Below, piece after piece: positions 48,261-60,425 of a stretch of 64,000 bases of DNA; the stretch's first letter is position 1, and every line of letters starts with the position of its first letter. This DNA comes from Pohlia nutans. Its lineage: Eukaryota; Streptophyta; Bryopsida; Bryales; Mniaceae. Location: NCBI GenBank assembly GCA_022496805.1, contig CM040100.1:18815009-18879008 (forward strand). The letters are read 5' to 3'. The position numbers were made by a program, and so were the translations under genes. A model generated the notes under the pieces. It did no database searches, was not told the origin of the DNA, and worked only from the letters and a program-made list of their open reading frames with translations.

Positions 48261-49197
48261 TTCAAAAGCCTTCAAGAAGGCTACCTTTTAGGTTCATCCA
48301 CCTTTATAGATGGAGTGACCAACGATCTGTAATTGAATGGGCTATTGAATCAAATAAAAAATCATAGGACATTGTTGAATTGTGACTGAGTGAGTGCTTT
48401 CAATTATTGTTCACCATGGTTAGTTGTTCTTGCTTAATGCCACATGCCCCCATAGCTATTGATATGATGTGGAATATTCCACATCGTTCTGTTGGGGGGA
48501 AGGCAACAGTTACAGAAGGCCCATTCACATCCACCAACTCTGCCGCACGCACGCACGCGCCATATAACTTTGAAGGAATATGATGTCAAAAGAAAAATAT
48601 AAAATATGTAAAGAGGAATTACTCCACCGCATGCTAAGAAGCAACGCAACGCAAAAAATGAACATGACTATAGTTGCGGCACTGTAACGCAGTTGAATAG
48701 TGGTTCAAGAGTAGTTGCAGCAGGAAAGGACAAAGCTGTGAATATTTGTTGGTTTCTTCCTTTTACCTCCCATCCTTTCAAGAACGCAAACGCAACAGTG
48801 GCAAGGGGTTGGTGTGAATGGGCCATGAATGTTATGAACGTAGATGCAAGTGCAACAAGGGCTTGGTATGAATGGGCCATGAATGGGCCATAACATTCAG
48901 TAGCCTTTGTGAGTGTTGTCTTCCCCCAACAGAATGATGTGGAATATCCTACATCATTTCATCCCCCCAATGAAATGATGTGGGATATTTCACATCACAT
49001 CAGTAGCTATGGGAGCACGTGGCATTAAGCAAGAGCAATCAACCATGATGAGCAGTATTCAAAAGCACTCAATCACAATTCAACAGTGTTTTGTGATTGT
49101 TTATTTGATTCAGTAGTTCATTCAATTACAAAACACTAGTCACTCCATATATAAAGGTGGATGAAATTAAAAGGCAGCCTCTTGGAAGGCTACTGAA
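48261..49197. mobile_element. Inverted pair of CATTCAGTAGCC-type elements around a GGCCCATTC repeat
   Basis: 48261-48515 is the reverse complement, with moderate divergence, of about 48930-49197 (shared: AAGGCTACC-TTT, TCATCCACCTTTATA, GCTTAATGCCAC, GATGTGGAATATTCCACATC). Between them, 48520-48890 is another GGCCCATTC-type unit ending GGTGTGAATGGGCCAT. Confidence 0.65.
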
Positions 49198-49199
49198 TA

Positions 49200-49546
49200 G
49201 AGTTATCCGTAAAGTCCCTCAAAAGTGGGTGAGTGGACTGTAGTTTGAGTGAATAGTGACATTAATCCTCAAAAAAGAACATGTGTCGGGCACTAAAAAA
49301 AAACTGTGGATGCAAACTTTGAAAGCACCAAAATCGGTGCTAAAAAACTTCTCACCCAAGTTTCTATTATTCACCTTCACACATCATTGCTAGCTCCTTT
49401 TCTGACAATAGATTCTCGCTATATATACCTAGACCGCCCCCACTCACCCATTCTTTTGATTTCCTAAAACTTCTCTCAATAGTTTTTGTTTCTCCAAATT
49501 TTAGTCAAACTAAGGCCCACTCAACCCTTTAGTTTACGGATAACTC
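49200..49546. mobile_element. TA-flanked MITE with GAGTTATCCGTAAAG ends (copy 2)
   Basis: TA at 49198-49199 and 49547-49548; ends GAGTTATCCGTAAAGTC and TTTACGGATAACTC. Relative of 18943-19282. Confidence 0.75.
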
Positions 49547-49554
49547 TAATGTTA

Positions 49555-50032
49555 GAGCATTCCCACCCATGGCCTCAACAAGTGGCCTTGGAAACTGATT
49601 TGAGAGAGCCCTGTAGCAGTGAGAGTGGCCTTCACAATTCTGCAGACCCACCGTGGAGATTCAAAACTGGCAAAATGCATTTAAGCCACCACATGTATCT
49701 GAGTCCCCACATGCAATTGAGTGGGCCAGGGTTGATCTCATTGAAATTTGAACATGTACAAGCCATGTCACAGGCCGGCCATGATTTGAAGTAGCATTTC
49801 CCAATGCAAAAGCATGTCCAGGCCATTAATGAAGATGATTATCCCACAAATAGCCCGGATTTCAAGCTCAAGAAGAAAATAGGAGACTCCACAACCTAGC
49901 GTGGCAAAGCTGATTTCTACAGAGGCCTTGCAAGAGAGGCCACTGGCAAACCCAAGGGTGGGAGAGAAAAAAGTGTGAGGCCACTCTACAGTGCCAAAAG
50001 GCCACTTGTTGAGGGCAAAGGTGGCCATGCTC
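49555..50032. mobile_element. GAGCAT-ended PIF/Harbinger-like element (478 bp), TTA duplication
   Basis: TTA at 49552-49554 and 50033-50035; ends GAGCATTCCCACCCATGGCC and GGTGGCCATGCTC. Nearly identical to the copy 34 bp downstream. Confidence 0.92.
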
Positions 50033-50066
50033 TTATGGCCATCAGTGTGGGTTCCCGGATGACTAA

Positions 50067-50544
50067 GAGCATTCCCACCCATGGCCTCAACAAGTGGCCT
50101 TGGAAACTGATTTGAGAGGACCCTGTAGCAGTGAGAGTGGCCTTCACAATTCTGCAGACCCACCGTGGAGATTCAAAACTGGCAAAATGCATTTAAGCCA
50201 CCACATGTATTTGAGTCCCCACATGCAATTGAGTGGGCCAGGGTTGATCTCATTGAAATTTGAACATGTACAAGCCATGTCATAGGCCGGCCATGATTTG
50301 AAGTAGCATTTCCCAATGCAAAAGCATGTCCAGGCCATTAATGAAGATGATTATCCCACAAATAGCCCGGATTTCAAGCTCAAGAAGAAAATAGGAGACT
50401 CCACAGCCTGGCGTGTCAAAGCTCATTTCTACAGAGGCCTTGCAAGAGAGGCCACTGGCAAACCCAAGGGTGGGAGAGAAAAAAGTGTGCGGGCCCTCTA
50501 CAGTGCCAAAAGGCCACTTGTTGAGGGCAAGGGTGGGAATGCTC
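50067..50544. mobile_element. GAGCAT-ended PIF/Harbinger-like element (478 bp), TAA duplication
   Basis: TAA at 50064-50066 and 50545-50547. Same length and orientation as 49555-50032 with only scattered substitutions, but a different target triplet. Confidence 0.92.
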
Positions 50545-51120
50545 TAATATAAGTCTTATCAATTCCAGTAGACAGGAAAACCACCACCGTCTAGCTAGCA
50601 ACACTCCAGACACAGTCCAGACAGTCCAGAGCTAGTGAGGCTAAAGGACTAAAGGTGAGCTTTGTCACGTGCAGGAGAGTCCGGTTTTAGCATTCTTGCG
50701 TTCCGCAAGCCACCTTCTGCCGCATTTTCTCGTCAGGTGCGATCTACAGTCTCTCATCTTCACTGCCGCGGCCAGGCACCATTCTGTTCCTCCGTCTTCT
50801 TCTGCTTTTTAGCTTTCAATGTGCTCAATTCGGCTGCCTGTCAACTGACGGACGCCCAGCCGAACTATAACTTAATAGTAAGCAACTCAAGAGCATCAGT
50901 GTGCCTGCGGTTGTGGTTTCCGTGCAACTTACAGTTTGACAAATACATGATGAACAGCCAGTGAGCCGCGAAGCATAGCGTCACCGTAGCTGCACCGAAT
51001 CCTCTTGCCAGGGCTACACCGATAGAGCATCTTCCTTGTACAACATTAATACCCAATGTATAAAGATGCCATTGTTGGCGTCTCTCTACACTCTACAGTG
51101 AAACCTTGGACAGTGGTTCA
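50545..51120. other. GC-richer stretch without a supported gene
   Basis: Open frame 50662-50964 (100 codons) reads CHLHCRGQAPF-like low-similarity sequence; I recognise no domain. No repeat ends found. Confidence 0.35.
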
Positions 51121-51741
51121 GAGCATTCCCATCCATGCAGCCAGGACTAACTCGCTGAAATTATTCATCTACATTTGAAGGACCCTTGCACTCACACTCC
51201 CCCACCCTTGCACGCCCCTCACATATCAAAAGTGCGCATCAAATAGTCAATGGACCAATCACAAGTAGAATGTGAGGATATAGTCAACTAAATAGTGATT
51301 TGAAGGCCCAATTTCTAACACGCTAAGATTGAGAGTCAGATTGAGTAAGATTGAGAGCTCCACCGCAGCCCTTCCAGAGTCTCTGACACTCTAGAACTAA
51401 ATGAAAAGTGCCAAGGGCCCTTCCAAAATGTCTTTTGACTTTGGATCCTAGCGTGTTAAGAAATAGCCCTTCAAATCACTATTTAGTTGACTATATCCCC
51501 ACATTCTACTTGTGATTGGTCCATTGACTATTTGATGTGCACTTTTGATGTGTGAGGGGCCTCCAAGGGTGGGGGAGTGTAAGTGCAAGGGCTCTTCAAA
51601 TGTAAATGAATAATTTCAGCGAGTCATCTCTAGCGTGTAGGAGTGCGGATGCTCTCAAGAGGTATTTTTGAAGGGCCTTTGGCGCTTTTCATCTATTTCT
51701 TGAGTGTGCGAGACTATGGGAGGGCATGGGTGGCCATGCTC
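51121..51741. mobile_element. GAGCAT-ended foldback element (621 bp)
   Basis: Ends GAGCATTCCCATCCATG and GGGTGGCCATGCTC with TCA/TTA flanks. Most of the interior (about 51170-51640) is a long imperfect inverted repeat, e.g. GACCAATCACAAGTAGAATG against CATTCTACTTGTGATTGGTC. Confidence 0.82.
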
Positions 51742-51744
51742 TTA

Positions 51745-52105
51745 GGGCCGCTTCACTCTATGGCCCAAGGTCAAGAGGCCATTGATTTCCACAAATCAGA
51801 TTGCAAGAAACCAAGAATTCAGCCTCTCGACCCTTCACACTAAAGGCCAAAGTCCAAAAGCCGTCGCCCTTCAAAATGCCTACATGACAACACTTTTGGA
51901 TCAAAGTTGACGGACTCTCGAAGGAAGTTTGGGTCAAACGGGAATTGAAACCCAAACTTTGGTCGAGAGGCCGTCGATTTTTTTCATAAAAAATCAAACC
52001 TATATTTTATTGCCTATTTTCAACCCATTTCTTTGGACTCTCAACAAAGTTTGGCCACTCAATCCCACGGTCTCTCAACTTGGACATCTATAGTGTGAAG
52101 CGGCC
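51745..52105. mobile_element. GGGCCGCTTCAC-ended inverted-repeat element
   Basis: GGGCCGCTTCACTCTATGG at the left and CTATAGTGTGAAGCGGCC at the right, directly abutting the previous element. Flanks TTA/TTC, so the duplication has decayed. Related ends at 57570 and 63269. Confidence 0.7.
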
Positions 52106-52307
52106 TTCAGTAAAAATATTTTGTTTTACCAATGGAACAAGCAGCTACGCTACTAGGAATCATAGACAGAAAATATTTGCTACAATGGTATTTAGCCCAA
52201 GAAAACGGATGTCCCCGCAATGCCTCTTCTCTATTGTCAGAGCCAATAAACGTTCATTTCATTCCAATTTTTTTTGTTTCTATGCTAAAAGAATGAGTGG
52301 CATGCTA

Positions 52308-53693
52308 CAATGACGAACAAAACTGAGTATTGATTTGAAACTTTTCCATTCAAACAACCATACCATGAGCATCAATGGGCAAAGTTCAAAAGTGAATATG
52401 CAAAAGTTGTAGTATGCAACATATAACACAATACTATGGAAGTTTGAAGAAAAACTCAATTGTGATTTGAAAGAATATGAATTTCAAAGTTAGCCATGTC
52501 TAAAACTCGGTTTTGTGCGCTATAATTCGGAACTACTTTAAATTTTGTCAATTTTTTCTTAGAGCTTCAAAAAAACATTTTGTGCCTTGGCATGTTGGTA
52601 TGCATCATTTTAGATTGTTGTAGACAAAAATTGAAGGAAGTTGACATTTATAGAATTTACAATATTCACAATTTGACAAACATGCAAATGATGTTGGTTC
52701 TCATGATATTTGAATATTTTTTTGGAATTGAGAGCATGGGACTGCATTGACCATTGTATAGAGAGCATAGGTTGCAACATGAACCATTGTTACATCTTAA
52801 TGCCCTTGCATTTGAAATAGTTGTTAAATAGGCCAATGCGTTCAATTTATATATTCGAGCTATATGATGCATTTTTTTGGTCTAGGTTTTTATTTCAAAG
52901 ACTAGAGTTCTTATCGCACATAATCAATTCAACAAATCAAAGAAAAAAAAAGAAAAAAAATATCATTTTCAATATCATCAAAAAGTTCAAAGTTGCCAGA
53001 AATTACACTGACTTTCATAAATTTGACAATTTTTTGATGATACTGAAAACAAAAAAAACAAGTAATTGATTGATTGATTATGTGCGATAAGAACTCTAGT
53101 CTTTGAAATAAAAACCTAGACCAAAAAAATGCATCATATAGCTCGAATATATAAATTGAACGCATTGGCCTATTTAACAACTATTTCAAATGCAAGGGCA
53201 TTAAGATGTAACAATGGTTCATGTTGCAACCTATGCTCTCTATACAATGGTCAATGCAGTCCCATGCTCTCAATTCCAAAAAAATATTCAAATATCATGA
53301 GAACCAACATCATTTGCATGTTTGTCAAATTGTGAATATTGTAAATTCTATAAATGTCAACTTCCTTCAATTTTCGTCTACAACAATCTAAAATGATGCA
53401 TACCAACATGCCAAGGCACAAAATGTTTTTTTGAAGCTCTAAGAAAAAATTGACAAAATTTAAAGTAGTTCCGAATTATAGCGCACAAAACCGAGTTTTA
53501 GACATGGCTAACTTTGAAATTCATATTCTTTCAAATCACAATTGAGTTTTTCTTCAAACTTCCATAGTATTGTGTTATATGTTGCATACTACAACTTTTG
53601 CATATTCACTTTTGAACTTTGCCCATTGATGCTCATGGTATGGTTGTTTGAATGGAAAAGTTTCAATTCAATACTCAGTTTTGTTTGTCATTG
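52308..53693. mobile_element. 1.39-kb foldback with 621-bp arms, TA flanks
   Basis: 52308-52928 is almost exactly the reverse complement of 53073-53693; TA at 52306-52307 and 53694-53695. The 144-bp loop itself contains a weaker palindrome (ATCATCAAAAAGTTC ... TTTTTTGATGAT). The 68-codon frame found in both arms is a by-product of symmetry. Confidence 0.93.
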
Positions 53694-53695
53694 TA

Positions 53696-54959
53696 AACGT
53701 ACACACAAGGTAGAAGAAAATGAATAGAATTGTGTTATCATTCACTATTCTGCACATTCATCCATCATCTTGTCTATAAACAAAAAAAAACATCTAACTG
53801 TCCTTACATTTGGCGACTCTTGTATGTTCTAGAGATTTTTATGGCGATTTCATCCATTGTGTTTCTAAAACAAATTTAGTGTAAAATTCCAAAATTTGGT
53901 GAAAATTCGCCAAGAATTTTTTTGGTTTGCAATACGTGTTTGAGGCATGCTACTTTTCATATTGATTCTGATTCATTCACTTCACTAAGAAGCCCAATGG
54001 ACTCTTTATTCACGCTTTATGAAACTTTTGTTGTGGTTTTTTCTTTCTTTCTAATTTTGGGTACTAGTTATTGATTACAAGTCTTAGTTATTGAGTCTAT
54101 CCTTGAAAAGGGGTACCAAGGATAGACCTTGCTATCCATGCCCTTGTGGTATAAGTAGCCCAATAGACTCTTTATTCACGTTGGTCTTAAGAAGAGAATT
54201 AGAATTATTATTGATTGTGTTTCCTTCTTTATTCTAAGCCTTCCAGATTTCTCTGTACTAAAATAATCCTATTAGATAAGATATTATTAAGTGTTTCAAA
54301 GGCCCCAAAAAGATGATTCTTATATTGAGATAAGCATGATATGAATGAAGTAACTAATTAAATTGAAATGGATGTAGTGCTAAGTACTTTTGTAAATTTA
54401 AGGGAGAATAAAACTTCTTCAAGGTCTGATATGGTGTTCAACTAAAATGTATGTAAAGACCAAGATCAATAAAATAGTTTTTTTGGATAGTTCCACTATT
54501 GTAGGTACATAGCACGTTCATTAGTATTGTGAATTTTTTGGAAGTGCACATCATGTAAAGCTACTTTACACTAGGAGTTGAGGCAATTTCAATTTGGGGC
54601 ATTTTGAAGAAAATATGGTGTTTAATGCCAAAAAGTAAAAGGCCTTGAGAAGTTGAGAAATGGTAATGATGAAGAGAATCAGCTTTCTCTCATGCCTCGA
54701 CGCCGTCTACAACTCCTCCACTTATGGAAAGAAATGATTGAGTATCTTCGTTGCTTTAAGACAACTTCAACCCATACTCACTTGGCGTTAAGAGGCCCGA
54801 AAGGGGTCTTTTCATATAAACACTCTTTGTTCTATTTAGTAATAAAAACACTATTTTGAAGTACCATAAATGAAGAAGAATAATACAAATCAGTGTACCT
54901 ATCGATGAATACCACTATTAAGCTTTGGGTATTGTATTGACTATTTATTGATTGCCTAC
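53696..54959. other. Gene-free stretch
   Basis: The phrase ACCAAGGATAGACCTTGCTA (54116-54135) recurs near 10527-10547, marking an old dispersed repeat. Nothing else recognised. Confidence 0.4.
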
Positions 54960-54963
54960 TTAA

Positions 54964-55504
54964 CCCCTAAATGACTGATCAACCATTTTTTGGTCGCAGC
55001 CCAAATAGCAGTGAGTGCCTATGGCTAGAAAATGATATTTTTTGAATTTTGAATTTTTGTTGAAATTGGGGGTAGAGATCATGTTATAATGTTGTTTGAT
55101 GCATTTCATTTGCAATATCGAGGTTCACTAAGGAATTTTTCAAAAACAAACACCTCAACAATGTCCTAGTGTTATAAAACTTTATATTTTAGGAAAGTAA
55201 TGTTGTTCTTTCATTTTAAATTTTTGCTTTCTTAAATTTTAGAATAGAATGTCTAGTTTTAACCAATCATACCAAATTTCAAATTCTAAAAATAAAATTG
55301 TAATTATGGTGAATATTAAATTGTAAATGCTTCTAAATTCATTAAATGAATGCCTAAAACATTTTTTGAAAGTTTGATGGTACAAATAATTACTAAACAT
55401 CGTGCTTCTCCTTTTCTCTTTTGGACCAAACTTCATCAAAGTTGTAGAAGTAACATTTAATAACTCATCTAGGTTTTGTCTTTTCTCCCTCTATCGTTTA
55501 GGGG
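54964..55504. mobile_element. TTAA-flanked piggyBac-like MITE (copy 19)
   Basis: TTAA at 54960-54963 and 55505-55508; CCCCTAAATGACTGATCAAC with palindrome AACCATTTTTTGGT; right end CGTTTAGGGG. Confidence 0.83.
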
Positions 55505-55515
55505 TTAATCTTTAA

Positions 55516-56071
55516 CTTCCCAAGTGTTCATTTTTTGAACGATGTACAAATTTCATCCGCGTTTTCTCATCCGTCATACACTTTTGTAGTGTAGACTTTT
55601 TACTATAGATTTTATGGAAAGTTAGCTTTATGCAAGTGAAAACGGATTAGAAAGGGGATGATTTGTGAATCTTTATGCCTCCTTTCATGTTGCAGCGATT
55701 CTCCAAAAATTTCTAAGATCTTAGTTCAAAAGTGTTCAAAAGTGCTTTTGAAAAAGTCAACTCATAAATTAAGCAACCAAAAAATCTCCAAAAATCACTA
55801 CGCTTAGAGTATTACATTTCAACCCATCACAACAAATTTCATCCATAGATTGACAATATCTTATTCATAATTGAATTATAAAAGAATTTTTAATTTTAAG
55901 TTTCAAATTTTATACAAAATATTGGTAATTGCAATCATAGATTTAACCACATGAATAGAATCTAAAATTAATTAAGTACAACTTTTATTTATACATCGAG
56001 TTCAAAATATCCCTTTTAATTTCATCTTTGCAAAATTGCCCAATTTGTAGAAGGTTGTTGGCATTTAGGGG
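55516..56071. mobile_element. TTAA-flanked piggyBac-like MITE (copy 20)
   Basis: TTAA at 55512-55515 and 56072-56075; palindrome GTTCATTTTTTGAAC followed by GATGTACAAATTTCATCC; right end GCATTTAGGGG. Lies 7 bp from copy 19. Confidence 0.83.
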
Positions 56072-56180
56072 TTAATGGCACTTGAGACGTTGAGAGACAA
56101 TTCATTGAATGCTTTTTATTGATAGTGTTGAAGTACATAATTTAATAAAATGAATCTTATTTTTTTTGGATTTGGCTTAC

Positions 56181-57074
56181 CCCTAAAGGACCAGGTGGAC
56201 GCATTGTGTCTAAGAATAATTTCATTACTTTAGTAACTTATTTGGATTCCATAATTTTGATTCAATGTTAACAAGAGAATTGTAAAGGTTTATTACAAGA
56301 ACACAAAAATTCTTCCAAATTTGCAATCACATTGATTGTTTCACCGGAATAAACTAAAACGTCAATGCAGGTGAATTTGGGATATGGTAGTTAGGGAAAT
56401 TGATGACAAGGAGGGCGTTTTGAAACTAGGGCGTCAGATTTTTCAAAAAAGAGCGTGTACAATATGTAAAACGTTTGCCATTACTACATCATTAACACTA
56501 TATAATAATTATAGAGAATGTTTAAATATATTTTAAATGGAATCTTTTCGAATCTTTATAATATTTTTTACATATTTTATAAAAAATTGGGATAGTTTGG
56601 AATACTCCAAAATTATGTTTGAAATCTTTACACGTTTTATGCAATGTAACAATTAATAATGATCACAAACACCGGCTAAACGAGTCACCAACAAGTCATT
56701 TCACCCAAACATAAATCTTTCATAATCAATCATTGTTGTTGTACTTAGTTTTAGAACACCATTTTTTGTGAGCACCTACATACAGTACATCTTCGTATGC
56801 TCCTGAAATTTCAAACCCTAATCATTGTTCTAAAATTTATGAGAATGTTTGCAATGAATGATTTGTTGATTTTGCTCAAATTATTTAGAAAACAAGTCAC
56901 GATCAAACCTTATAATCATGTAATATATATGGTAGATTTTTTTTTAAATTGATATATAGTCTTGCGATTAAGTCGTTTTTGAGTTTCAACAGTGAAGTTT
57001 TCTACATGAACACCAATTAAAAGATACAATTGCGTTCTTGAAAGCATCGCGAGAACATGATAAAATTATAGGGA
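56181..57074. mobile_element. TTAA-type MITE (copy 21)
   Basis: Left TTAC (56177-56180) then CCCTAAAGGACCAGGTGGAC; right end TATAGGGA before TTAA 57075-57078. Interior partly inverted relative to 28407-29330. Confidence 0.6.
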
Positions 57075-57078
57075 TTAA

Positions 57079-58960
57079 ATTGTGGAATAAAGAGCAGTCA
57101 CAAAGGGTTATCTGAACATATAATTTTCTTGGTCCCAACTATTGGTCAAGAGCTATGACCAACAAAAATCCAAATCCATATTTCAGAAGCTTCACTCATA
57201 TCCGATATTGCATAGTGGATTTTGATCAAGAGTGAAAGGGTTTGATATTTTAAAACATCACTAAAAATGTTAGAATGATAGATTTGATAAATAAATAAAT
57301 AAATAATAAAAATAAACAAATAAACAAATAAATTTAATAATAATAATAATAAAGTTGTCGTGTTCTGTTGTTTTATTTTCTTCTTTCTTCACTTTTTCTT
57401 TGTTTCTTTGTTCTTTACAAATTCTTCAGTTTTCATCTATACAATAGGAAACACTAATTATCAAAATAGAAAATAATTATACTTTAAAGTCCTTTTTAAA
57501 TCTCAACAACAGGTACCTAAATGGAGTTGAATAAACTTATGATCATATTGTAGTGTGATGGACATATGAGGGCGCCTTCACACTATAGCCGTTCAAGTCG
57601 AGAAGTCGTGGGAGTTCATGGCCAATTCATGTTGAGAGTTCAAAGATTTGGGCTTGAAATAAATAATAAAATATAGAAATTGGAGCCTTTGGTCATAGAG
57701 TGAAGCCCTAAAGGCCAAATCCAAAGTGCAAGCCTTTAATGGGCAAACCTCTAATAAAATTTTAAAAATCTCATTGGTTTATTAAAAGAATTTGATGGTC
57801 TCTCGAAGAAGAATTGGGTTTTCATTCTCATGAGACTCAATTCTCCTTTGAGAGGACGCCAAAGCGCGTGAAGAAGATCGACAATCCCAAAAGAAAGCTA
57901 TAATAGCAAAACAAAGTGAATTACAGGAAAAGAACATAAACAACAAACAAAGCTGCAATTCCAAGTGTGCGAACTGGAAATATGAGAGTTTCTCGAGAGG
58001 TGGTATCCTTCACTTGTGTCCATAACAAAAAAAACAAACAAGTAGTTAGTTTTGAGTTGTACACAAGGTGTCTGCAACATACCACTACTTGTTATTGTAT
58101 ATGCACAAAAGAAAATAAAAATCAAAGGTAACAAGTGCAAATTGGAAAACAATGTCTGAGGAGCGTTGCATGTTGGACCTGTTGTCCGCTACTCTGTGAC
58201 CTCAGTGCCATCGCTTTAAAACTCCCAATCCACGTTCAACACAATTGAGGCACTAAGAACCCGTAATTCACAAAGATGCAACCATAAAAAGAAACTATTT
58301 GCAAGCTTAGGGTTTGCCTAAGTACTTCAGGCAAGGCATTGACTGAGTTGTTGTGGATTATAATATCGTCGCTCAAGGAAAACCGCTTGAGCATTGATTG
58401 TAATTGCATCATGCATGTATGGTATGTTTAATGCACAGAGCCCAATGTGCCGCCAATTTAACACAATCTGGAGGAGTGATTATAAGAGTGAATCTCATAA
58501 CTAAGTTTTTCAAATCAAAATTTGAAACGTGAAAGGGAGGGCAAGGTTTCAACAACCCAATCTCTTGTGTAGGAAGTTGGTATGCAATACTTAAGCTCAT
58601 AAAAAGAACCCAATCAATTGAAGGCATTCTATTTTAACATAAATAAGTTCAAAAATTAAACTTAGTAGTAAGATCACATGTACAATTTAGTTTGAGCAGC
58701 AAGACAAATTTGTAGGCTTAGTTTCAAAAACCAAAGCTAAATCGAAAAAAAGAAAAAAGAAAATGGGGTACAAATTCTGCAAAATGAAATGAAAAGGATG
58801 AAATACATTGCAAAAGAGTCCAGATCATTTTATAAAGTAGAAGTACAGGACTGTACCTGTGCCCAAAGTGACGGGTATAGTACCTACTTGCAAGTTTGTT
58901 GGCTTAATTCACACTATAATTAGCAGAGCTACACTAATTAAAGAAGTGTTGCTCTGGCTG
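57079..58960. other. Gene-free stretch with one small inverted-repeat element
   Basis: About 57570-57710 is bounded by GGGCGCCTTCACACTATAG and CATAGAGTGAAGCCC, a short relative of the elements at 51745 and 63269. An (AATA)n tract lies at 57288-57350. No gene recognised. Confidence 0.45.
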
Positions 58961-58967
58961 CTTGATG

Positions 58968-59726
58968 GCCCATTCATACCAAGAAGCTCCGGCACTTGCG
59001 TTGCGTTCTTGGAATGCTACAAGGTAAATTTTGAAAATAATATACAATTTCTTGCGGTGTCAAAGTCTCGTCTCTTCCTACTGCATGTGCGTTGGTGGAG
59101 CAAAAATTTATTGCGGAACCCAAAATGCGTTGGAACAGCTTCTTGCATGTGTCAGGTTAAAAAATAAATAAAATTACAGGAGCACACTGTAGCTACCAAA
59201 AAATTACTGGACGAACGTAGATTCTTTGCCGCACTCGCGTTGGGTGACTAGTGTGATGGCCCATTCACATACGCCAAAGCTGCAGCATGCATGCATGTGT
59301 CAGGTAACTTTGAGCATAACATTCAGTAGCTTGTAGTGGCTTTGCTTTACCTCAGAATAGATGGTGCAGCATATTCCACACTCAACAAGACCAAATCAGT
59401 AGCTAAATGGACAGATGGAGTTCCAAGATGATGCATGAAGGAAAGGCAGAGCGCATGAAGGCTACTGGATGTTATGAGGGAATCTGTTGTCAATCAAGAA
59501 ATATAATATACGCTATTAGAAATTACTCTAATGCAGGAACACAACGCAAAAAAAGGAAGCATGGCTCAACTTGCAACATTGTAATGCAGTTGCACAGTGC
59601 TTGACCTCTAATTACAGCAAGAAAAGACAACGCTTTAAATTATTATTTTTTGTTTTTCAGTTTTACCTTCTTCCATTTCAGGAACTTAGATGTTAGTGCG
59701 GCAGGGGCTTGGTGTGAATGGGCCAT
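58968..59726. mobile_element. GGCCCATTC-ended repeats with a nested CATTCAGTAGC insert
   Basis: A unit at about 58968-59260 matches 47586-47891 inverted. A second unit, 59262-59726, matches 47982-48260 and 48520-48890. It is interrupted at 59315-59476 by a 162-bp piece with ends CATAACATTCAGTAGC and GCTACTGGATGTTATG that is absent at the matching site near 48043. Confidence 0.7.
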
Positions 59727-60049
59727 GAATTGGCCATGAATTCCGTTGGATGACAAAGGATGGAGGCATCATTACTGACAATCATAACAGACAAGATTGC
59801 TGACATCCACACATCCACTTTGGAGCTTTTCTTTGCGCGCATCAAAGCAGAAGCTCACGACTGTCATGAACAAGAAAATTAATTAGTTTTATTTTTAGAT
59901 TTTCACTGTTTTTTTATTTTTTTATTTTTAAAGCCGACGGATGAATTCCATTGCATTGAACGAAAATCATCACATTGTACAAAGAAGGGAACCTATGGTG
60001 GAGAAATTTATTTTTTTCTAATTGAACCTACCACTCTCATGCTTCTTAA

Positions 60050-60421
60050 CCCTTAAACGTCAAGAGGGCCTGGGCGGGGCAGTCCGGAAGGTATCTAAAT
60101 ATTTTTGGAGGAAAGAAAATTAAAAATTAAAAAAAACAGAAAAAAAACGGCTTTGCTAGCCAGCCACTGCTGCAACATTGTTGCACTGTGGCACTTTTTC
60201 AAAAACAACTTGTATTGCCCAACTTCAACTCATGTTCATTCCGACTACTTTGATTGCTTGTGAATGATTCCACAAGCTCCCAAATGAGGCGCAAATCAAG
60301 AATTTAAATCGCTTTTTCAGTAGCTTTCTAATGCACCAATTCTCTCTTGATTTGGTTGAGAAAAACTACTTTTTTCCTCAATTATTCCTTTATAACAAGC
60401 CCGTGGGGCTTGCTTTGACGT
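60050..60421. mobile_element. TTAA-flanked MITE (copy 23, 372 bp)
   Basis: TTAA at 60046-60049 and 60422-60425; ends CCCTTAAACGTCAAG and CTTTGACGT. The right TTAA is also the left TTAA of copy 24. Confidence 0.75.
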
Positions 60422-60425
60422 TTAA

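Noticed and set aside
49486..50285. Open frames of about 60-130 codons
   Set aside because: They lie in the GAGCAT transposons and recur as exact copies with the element.
52666..53335. Identical 68-codon frames in opposite orientation
   Set aside because: They are mirror images created by the 621-bp inverted repeat.
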